From: Williamsia phyllosphaerae
Lineage (GTDB): Bacteria; Actinomycetota; Actinomycetes; Mycobacteriales; Mycobacteriaceae
DNA length: 64,000 bases
Assembly: GCF_014635305.1 (NCBI RefSeq)
Contig: NZ_BMCS01000003.1
Span: forward strand, 558,001-622,000
Direction: 5' to 3'
Of the stretch, positions 58,559-64,000 are shown piece after piece (position 1 is the first letter of the stretch; each line of letters opens with the position of its first letter). The position numbers were made by a program, and so were the translations under genes. Below the pieces are notes generated by a model. That model was not told the origin of the DNA. It ran no database searches and saw nothing but the letters and a program-made list of their open reading frames with translations.

Positions 58559-60637
58559 ATGGAGCGACTCGCACGCCTGGTCATCGCGCACCGTCGGTGG
58601 GTGCTGGCCGCGTGGCTGTTGTTGGCGGTGGTGGGCGGGTACGCCGCGCCGCAGGCCACCTCGGCCCTGAGCTACGACTTCAGCCTGCCCGGACAACCCG
58701 GATACGAGTCGAACCTCGACATCATCGAGCAGTTCGGCAACGGCGGCGGCAACCCACCGATCCTGGTGGTGGTGGGTGATAGCAGCCGACAGGTCCCCAT
58801 CGCCGCCGGCGAGACGGTCGGTCGGCTCGCCGCGCAGGCGGCGCCCGGGGCCCGCGTCGCGTCGTTCGCCGACCAACCCGCGCTCCTCTCGAAGGACAAG
58901 ACGGTCGGGGTCGTGGCCGTCTACCCACGACCGCTGCCGGGATCCGAGGTCTACGGCGCGGCTCTACCCGCCCTCAAATCGGTTGCCGCGCAGGTGCAGG
59001 AGTCGACCGGGGTGCCGGTGGCGGTCACCGGCCAGGACGAACTGGCCAGCGGCGGCGGTGGGGGAGGCGTCGACATCCTCGCCGAGACACTGTTCGGCGG
59101 CGTCGGGGCCCTGGTCGTCCTCGCACTGGTCTTCGGATCGTTCCTGGCGATCATGCCGCTCCTCATCGCCGCGGCGTCGATCCTGACGACGTTCCTCATC
59201 GTCTGGGGCCTCACCGCGGTCACCGACGTGTCGTTCATCGTGCAGTACCTGCTCGCCCTGATCGGTCTCGGCGTCGCCATCGACTACGCATTGCTGCTGG
59301 TGACCCGCTGGCGCGAGGAACGCGGCCACGGTGCCGACAACGCCGAGGCGGTGCATCGGGCGATGCTCACCGCCGGGCGGTCGGTGCTGTTCTCGGGTAT
59401 CACCGTCGCGGTCAGCCTCGCCGCGCTGATCGCACTGCCCGTCCCGTTCCTGCGCAGCATCGGTTTCACCGGTCTGCTCATCCCGGTGGTCAGTGTCGTC
59501 GCGGCGCTGACGTTGCTCCCCGCGTTGCTGCTCACCGTGGGCCCACGACTGGCGTGGCCGCACCGCCGGTCACCCGAACCCGACAGCCGACTGTGGCATC
59601 GGGTGGGTGTCATCGTCGTCCGGCATCGCTGGTGGTCGGCACTCGCCGCGATCGTCGTGCTGCTCGCCATGGCCGCCCCGCTGGTCGGCCTGCAACTCGG
59701 TCAGCCGACCAACGACTCACTCGCATCCACCGGCGGCCCGGCCGGCACCGCGATCACCCACGTCGAGGAGTCCGGTCTCGGCGCCGGACTGACCGCGCCG
59801 GTCGAGATCGTCACCACCGATCCCCAGCGGGTCGTCGCCGCGGTTTCTGACGTCGACGGGGTCGCCGCCGTCATCGCCCCGGGGTCATGGACCACCGGCG
59901 GGCGATCTGTCGTGGACGCGTGGACCACGGACGACGCGTCCAGCGGGACCGGGGCCGACGCCGCGGCCGCGATCCGGACCGCCGCGGAGAAGACCGGCGC
60001 CGACGTGGGCGGAGCACCCGCGCAGAACGCCGACTTCATCGACGCCGTCTACGGCAACGCCTGGTGGATCATCCTCATCATCGTGATCGTGACGTTCGCG
60101 TTGCTCGTGCGCGCGCTGCGATCGATCGTGCTGCCGCTGAAGGCGTTGGTGCTCAACGTGATCTCGCTGGCCGCCGCATACGGGATCACGGTGCTGGTCT
60201 GGCAGGACGGTGTCGGTACGCAGCTGCTGTTCGACCAGGACTCCTCCGGCGCCATCACGGTGTGGATCCCGATCGCGGTGTTCGCCTTCCTCTTCGGGCT
60301 GTCCATGGACTACGAGGTGTTCCTGCTCAGCCGCATCCGGGAGGAGTACGACGCGACCGGCGACACCGACGAGGCGACCGTGGTCGGGGTGGCCCGCACC
60401 GGTCGGCTCGTCACCTGCGCCGCCCTGGTCCTGTTCCTCGCGTTCATCTCGCTGTCCCGTGTGCCCGCCACCGACGTCAAGATCCTGGCGACGGCACTGG
60501 CGCTCGGGATCATCATCGACGCCACGATCGTGCGGGGCGTCCTCGCTCCCGCGTTGGTGGCGGCACTCGGACCGATCAACTGGTGGCTACCCCGCCGGCT
60601 ACGGCCGTCGGCCCCACACGAAGGCGGAACCCCATGA
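58559..60637 (+). CDS. MMPL-family (RND) membrane transporter
   Basis: Encodes 692 residues with twelve predicted membrane helices in two blocks (first helix ~13-33, then about 175-340 and 360-380 to 670). Each half has an RND hydrophobic core, with LALIGLGVAIDYALLLVTRW in the first and FLFGLSMDYEVFLLSRI in the second, whose Asp-Tyr pairs carry the proton relay. It is shorter than MmpL3 and lacks its long C-terminal tail. Likely exports a lipid or hydrophobic compound. Overlaps the hydrolase gene as ATGA. Confidence 0.9.
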   Translation: MERLARLVIAHRRWVLAAWLLLAVVGGYAAPQATSALSYDFSLPGQPGYESNLDIIEQFGNGGGNPPILVVVGDSSRQVPIAAGETVGRLAAQAAPGARVASFADQPALLSKDKTVGVVAVYPRPLPGSEVYGAALPALKSVAAQVQESTGVPVAVTGQDELASGGGGGGVDILAETLFGGVGALVVLALVFGSFLAIMPLLIAAASILTTFLIVWGLTAVTDVSFIVQYLLALIGLGVAIDYALLLVTRWREERGHGADNAEAVHRAMLTAGRSVLFSGITVAVSLAALIALPVPFLRSIGFTGLLIPVVSVVAALTLLPALLLTVGPRLAWPHRRSPEPDSRLWHRVGVIVVRHRWWSALAAIVVLLAMAAPLVGLQLGQPTNDSLASTGGPAGTAITHVEESGLGAGLTAPVEIVTTDPQRVVAAVSDVDGVAAVIAPGSWTTGGRSVVDAWTTDDASSGTGADAAAAIRTAAEKTGADVGGAPAQNADFIDAVYGNAWWIILIIVIVTFALLVRALRSIVLPLKALVLNVISLAAAYGITVLVWQDGVGTQLLFDQDSSGAITVWIPIAVFAFLFGLSMDYEVFLLSRIREEYDATGDTDEATVVGVARTGRLVTCAALVLFLAFISLSRVPATDVKILATALALGIIIDATIVRGVLAPALVAALGPINWWLPRRLRPSAPHEGGTP

Positions 60638-61500
60638 CCGGCATCACCCACACCCGCATCCACGGGGAACGCGTCGCCTACCGCGACGCGGGCACCGGCG
60701 ACGCGATCCTGCTGATCCACGGCATGGCGGGCAACTCGACCACCTGGCGGGGGGTGATGCCGTCGCTGGCCACCCGATACCGGGTGATCGCACCCGACCT
60801 GCCCGGTCACGGCGAATCGGGCAAGCCGCGCGGCGACTACTCGCTGGGATCGTTCGCCGCCTGGCTGCGAGATCTGCTCGACGAACTCGAGATCGACCGC
60901 GTCACCGTCGTGGGTCAGTCCCTGGGTGGTGGCGTGGCCATGCAGTTCACCTACCAACATCCCGAATACTGCGAACGGCTCTCCCTGATCGGCAGCGGCG
61001 GACTCGGACCGGACGTCAGCTGGACCCTACGACTGCTGGCCGCACCCGGGGCGGAACTGTTGATGCCGGTCATCGCGTCGAAGCCGATCATCACCGCGGG
61101 CACAGCCGTGCACTCCTGGCTCACGGCCCGCGGACTCCGGGCCCCGCGGGCCAACGAGATGTGGCAGGCCCACGCCTCGCTCGGGGACCGTGAGACCCGT
61201 CAGGCCTTCCTCCGGACGCTGCGATCGGTGGTCGATCACCGCGGCCAGGCCGTCAGTGCCCTGAGCCGGCTCTACCTCAACACCGGTCTTCCGACGCTGC
61301 TGATCTGGGGCGACGACGACGCCATCATCCCCGTCGAGCACGGGTACGCCGCCCACGAGGCGATGCCGGACAGCCGCCTCGAGGTCCTGCCCGGCGTGGG
61401 GCACTTCCCACAGGTCGAGGCGCCCGAGACCGTCGCCCGACTCCTCGGCGAGTTCATGACCCAGGCGCCGGGGTCGCTGCGCACCGGCGATCACCGCTGA
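60634..61500 (+). CDS. Alpha/beta hydrolase
   Basis: Encodes 288 residues. The oxyanion-hole region is LLIHGMAGNSTTWRG, the nucleophile elbow VVGQSLGGGVAM, the acid WGDDDAIIP and the His VGHFPQVEAPE. A cap of helices lies between. Substrate unknown; coupling to an MMPL transporter suggests a lipid ester. Probably cotranscribed with the SRPBCC and MMPL genes. Confidence 0.88.
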   Translation: MTGITHTRIHGERVAYRDAGTGDAILLIHGMAGNSTTWRGVMPSLATRYRVIAPDLPGHGESGKPRGDYSLGSFAAWLRDLLDELEIDRVTVVGQSLGGGVAMQFTYQHPEYCERLSLIGSGGLGPDVSWTLRLLAAPGAELLMPVIASKPIITAGTAVHSWLTARGLRAPRANEMWQAHASLGDRETRQAFLRTLRSVVDHRGQAVSALSRLYLNTGLPTLLIWGDDDAIIPVEHGYAAHEAMPDSRLEVLPGVGHFPQVEAPETVARLLGEFMTQAPGSLRTGDHR

Positions 61501-61501
61501 C

Positions 61502-61507
61502 TACCGT
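61502..61507 (+). promoter_or_regulatory. -10 box of deazaflavin oxidoreductase gene (predicted leaderless)
   Basis: TACCGT, 6 bases before the ATG at 61514. It lies just after the hydrolase stop, so the gene could be transcribed separately. Confidence 0.45.
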
Positions 61508-61513
61508 CGACAC

Positions 61514-61981
61514 ATGGAACTGCTCACACCGCTCGCCGTCAAGATCGGCGCCATCTCCTGGATGCCGAAAGCGCTACCCCAGATCGAGAAGTGGGACAGC
61601 CGTCTGCAGCGGATCACCTCCGGACGACTCAGCGCCCTCGACATCGCCGGTCTGCCCAACCTCATGCTGCGCGTGCCCGGGCGAAAGAGTGGCGCCATCC
61701 GGTCGACGCCACTGCTGTGCGTTCCACACGAGGGCGGATGGCTGATCGCCGGTTCGTATTTCGGCGCCCAGAAGATGCCCGTCTGGGTGCTCAATCTCCG
61801 GGCCACCGACCAGGCCGAGATCATCGTCGACCGCGAGACGGTGTCGGTGGTGTGGCGGGAGGTCTCCGGGGCCGAACGTGCGCGGCTGTGGGACGTGATG
61901 GTCGGCACCTGGCCCAACTTCACGCTCTACGAGAAGCGCACCGATCGCGAGATCCCGGTGTTCGTCCTGACGCGGCGGTGA
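61514..61981 (+). CDS. Deazaflavin (F420)-dependent nitroreductase-family protein
   Basis: Encodes 155 residues. LMLRVPGRKSGAIRSTPLLC and GGWLIAGSYFGAQKMPVWVL are the Ddn/DUF385 split-barrel marks for binding coenzyme F420. The ~25 N-terminal residues are amphipathic, as in Ddn, possibly for membrane contact. Likely a quinone or ene reductase using F420H2. It can be read with the upstream hydrolase operon or from its own promoter. Confidence 0.85.
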   Translation: MELLTPLAVKIGAISWMPKALPQIEKWDSRLQRITSGRLSALDIAGLPNLMLRVPGRKSGAIRSTPLLCVPHEGGWLIAGSYFGAQKMPVWVLNLRATDQAEIIVDRETVSVVWREVSGAERARLWDVMVGTWPNFTLYEKRTDREIPVFVLTRR

Positions 61982-62026
61982 CGGCTCGCCGCGCCGAGCA
62001 CACCGGGCGGCAGGCATAGTGGTGTC

Positions 62027-63445
62027 ATGGCTGACGACACCCCCACGGTCTTCGTTCTCTTCGGATCGACCGGAGACCTCGCGAAGCGAATGGTCTTGCC
62101 CGCGTTCTTCGAACTCGCACACCGCGATCTCCTGCCCGCGCGCTGGCGACTGATCGGCAACGGTCGCGGGCAGCGGACCGACGACGAGTTCCGGGACCAC
62201 GTCAAGGACGCGCTCGACGAATTCGGGACCGGTACCGACAACGACACCTGGAGGACCTTCGCCGAGAACCTCCGGTTCGCCGGTGGCGGCTTCACCGCCG
62301 ACGACCCGGGAGCGCTGCCCGACGTCATCGACGAGGTGCGCAACGACGATGACTTCGACGGCGACGACGTCCAGCTCGTGCACTACATCGCCCTGCCGCC
62401 CGCGACCTTCACCGACTACACCAGGGCGCTGGGCGAACACGGCCTCGCCGAGGGATCACGTGTGGTGTACGAGAAGCCCTTCGGCACATCGCAGAAGGCG
62501 TTCGAGCAACTCGACGCGGCGGTCCACGAGGTCTTCGACGAGCAGCAGGTCTATCGGATCGACCACTTCCTCGGCAAGGAGAGCACCCAGAACCTGCACA
62601 TCCTGCGTTTCGCCAACGGGATGTTCGCCGGGTTGTGGAACCGCGAGCACGTCGAGCAGGTCCAGATCGACGTTCCCGAGACGCTCGACATCGACGACCG
62701 CGCCGAGTTCTACGACGCCACCGGCGCCGTCCTCGACATGCTCGTCACCCACCTGTTCCAGGTCGCGGCCGAGGTCGCCATGGAACCGCCGATCAGCCTG
62801 GGCGCCGATGATCTCCAGAGTGCCCGTGAATCGGTCATCGCCGCGTTCCGGCCCATCGACACCGACGAGGTCGTTCTCGGTCAGTACCGCGGATACCGCG
62901 AGACCGAGGGCATCGCAGACGATTCCACCACCGACACCTACGTCGCGGCCCGCATGTGGGTGGACACCGATCGCTGGCGCGACGTGCCGTTCGTGATGCG
63001 CACCGGCAAGATGCTCGGCGCCTCCGCGCAGCGGGTGACGCTGGTGTTCCGCCGGCCCGACGACGGTCCCATCAAGCACCTGCCCGCCAACGGTGCCGCC
63101 CTGACGTTCGACCTCTCCGGCGACGGTGCGATCGACGTGACGTTGACGGTGAAGAAGCCCGGACCGGGTGAGGACCTCACCGTCGGCCACCTCGAGCTGC
63201 CGCTCGAGACCGTCGCGACGTCCGACGGTGGTGGGCTGTCCCCGTACTCACGGTTGCTCTACGACGTCCTCGACGGCGACCGATCGTTGTTCACCCGGCC
63301 CGACGGTCTCGCGCACGTGTGGGAGGTCGCGGCCCCGTTGCTCGACAACCCGCCTGCCATCGCGCCGTACGAGGCGGGATCCATGGGCCCCGGAGCGGCC
63401 GACGATCTCGCCGCACCGGTCGGGTGGTTCACCACGACGTCCTGA
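62027..63445 (+). CDS. zwf: Glucose-6-phosphate 1-dehydrogenase
   Basis: Encodes 472 residues. The N-terminal dinucleotide motif is FVLFGSTGDLAKRMVLPAF, the substrate site VYEKPFGTSQKAFEQL and the catalytic RIDHFLGKE. DVPFVMRTGKMLGASAQRV is typical of the C-terminal domain. It makes NADPH and 6-phosphogluconolactone. No opcA or pentose-phosphate genes are next to it, as with the solitary zwf1 of M. tuberculosis rather than the operon-borne zwf2. A weak CATAGT box lies 6 bases before the ATG. Confidence 0.95.
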   Translation: MADDTPTVFVLFGSTGDLAKRMVLPAFFELAHRDLLPARWRLIGNGRGQRTDDEFRDHVKDALDEFGTGTDNDTWRTFAENLRFAGGGFTADDPGALPDVIDEVRNDDDFDGDDVQLVHYIALPPATFTDYTRALGEHGLAEGSRVVYEKPFGTSQKAFEQLDAAVHEVFDEQQVYRIDHFLGKESTQNLHILRFANGMFAGLWNREHVEQVQIDVPETLDIDDRAEFYDATGAVLDMLVTHLFQVAAEVAMEPPISLGADDLQSARESVIAAFRPIDTDEVVLGQYRGYRETEGIADDSTTDTYVAARMWVDTDRWRDVPFVMRTGKMLGASAQRVTLVFRRPDDGPIKHLPANGAALTFDLSGDGAIDVTLTVKKPGPGEDLTVGHLELPLETVATSDGGGLSPYSRLLYDVLDGDRSLFTRPDGLAHVWEVAAPLLDNPPAIAPYEAGSMGPGAADDLAAPVGWFTTTS

Positions 63446-63464
63446 ACAGGGCTGTGCGACCGGG

Positions 63465-63917
63465 TCAGTCGGCACTGACCCAGTCGTAGGGCAGGAATTT
63501 GCCGTCGAGGGTGATCACGACGCGATCTCCGTTCGGGTGCGTCTTCTTGTCGATGTCGATGCTGAAGTTGATGGCGCTCATGATGCCGTCGCCGAAGTTC
63601 TCGTGGATCAGTTCCTTGAGGGCGGGGCCGTACACTGCCAGCGCCTCGTAGAGGCGGTAGATGGTCGGGTCCGACATCGCGACGTCGCGGTCGGTGCCGC
63701 GCACCGGAACCGTGCCGAGCAGCGGGATGACGCCGACGTCGAGGCCCAGTTTCTCGACCAGGATCTCCGCTTCCGGGCGGGGGATCGGGTGCTGCCCCAG
63801 CAGGGCCGCGGTCGTCCACACCACCGGCCGGTCGATCGCATCGGCGAGCTCCTGCCAGGTCAGGCCGCTGCTGATCCGGCGTTGCGCGATCAGTTCGGTG
63901 AGGTCGGTTCTGTTCAT
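63465..63917 (-). CDS. cynS: Cyanate hydratase (cyanase)
   Basis: Encodes 150 residues from ATG 63917, chosen for AGAGG at a normal distance; an ATG at 63923 would add two residues but sits on that site. N-terminal helix-turn-helix-like region (ISSGLTWQELADAIDRPVVW), then the catalytic Arg and Glu in IYRLYEALAVYG and the Ser in GIMSAINFSIDI. It converts cyanate and bicarbonate to ammonia and CO2. No cynT or cynX is visible; the 83 bases to the window end show no other gene. Confidence 0.94.
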   Translation of the reverse strand: MNRTDLTELIAQRRISSGLTWQELADAIDRPVVWTTAALLGQHPIPRPEAEILVEKLGLDVGVIPLLGTVPVRGTDRDVAMSDPTIYRLYEALAVYGPALKELIHENFGDGIMSAINFSIDIDKKTHPNGDRVVITLDGKFLPYDWVSAD

Positions 63918-64000
63918 CGGCATCCTCTGGTCGTTGCGGTAGCGGTGCCTCACCAGATCTACCTGACGGCGCCGTGGCGCGCGCGTCGGACTCAGTAGCT

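Overview
The window is about 64 kb of dense, high-GC DNA from a mycolic-acid actinobacterium (order Mycobacteriales). A Gordonia-like organism is the best guess. The reasons are the Pup-proteasome locus, a MmaA/CmaA-type SAM methyltransferase, a PimC-like mannosyltransferase, RbpA, F420/deazaflavin oxidoreductases, and a gene order that from memory follows the Mycobacterium tuberculosis Rv2125-Rv2049c backbone (PAC2, metH, hisEG, trmI, mpa-dop-pup-prcBA, pafABC, tatAC, helY, cob genes, lnt/ppm1, rbpA). Species cannot be fixed from the sequence alone.

Layout. 1-1336 (-): 5' part of a nirB-type nitrite reductase gene with a coupled 115-residue protein. 1431-10468: a PAC2 protein; metH, a HAD phosphatase, hisE and hisG; a thioesterase/RecB-nuclease pair; and the tRNA m1A58 methyltransferase. 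10622-23546: Pup-proteasome system (mpa, dop, pup, prcB, prcA, pafA), the WYL regulators pafB/pafC, tatA/tatC and the helY helicase. 23671-28523: DUF4333 protein, 5'-3' exonuclease, M24 peptidase, small membrane protein, an Rv2074-like oxidoreductase, a 300-base divergent spacer filled with 22-bp repeats in both orientations, and an SDR. 28531-38359: aerobic cobalamin genes cobL-M-K (+) converging on cobG-H-IJ (-), then cobN behind a cobalamin riboswitch. 38442-44020: fxsA, an amidohydrolase, overlapping lnt and ppm1, rbpA with a strong terminator, and a small zinc-finger protein.

44036-53050 is the accessory-looking part. A six-gene minus-strand operon encodes an unassigned helical protein, an HpcH/HpaI-type lyase, a PRTase/TRSP protein, a StiP-family protein, a HAD phosphatase and a tandem-TerD protein. 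It diverges from a single-domain terD followed by a DUF475/TerC-like membrane protein. This matches the Ter stress-response systems with an attached nucleoside-like biosynthetic module. Downstream are a 2Fe-2S ferredoxin reductase, a class III cyclase, a DUF1275 protein, a PimC-like glycosyltransferase, a cyclopropane/mycolate methyltransferase, an SRPBCC-MMPL-hydrolase operon, a deazaflavin oxidoreductase, zwf and cynS.

A recurrent signal is a TANNNT -10 box 6-8 bases before an ATG/GTG start with no ribosome binding site. It occurs at 13 transcription-unit starts and predicts leaderless mRNAs. Cobalamin made by the cob genes would serve MetH, encoded in the same window. No tRNA, rRNA, insertion sequence or CRISPR array was seen.
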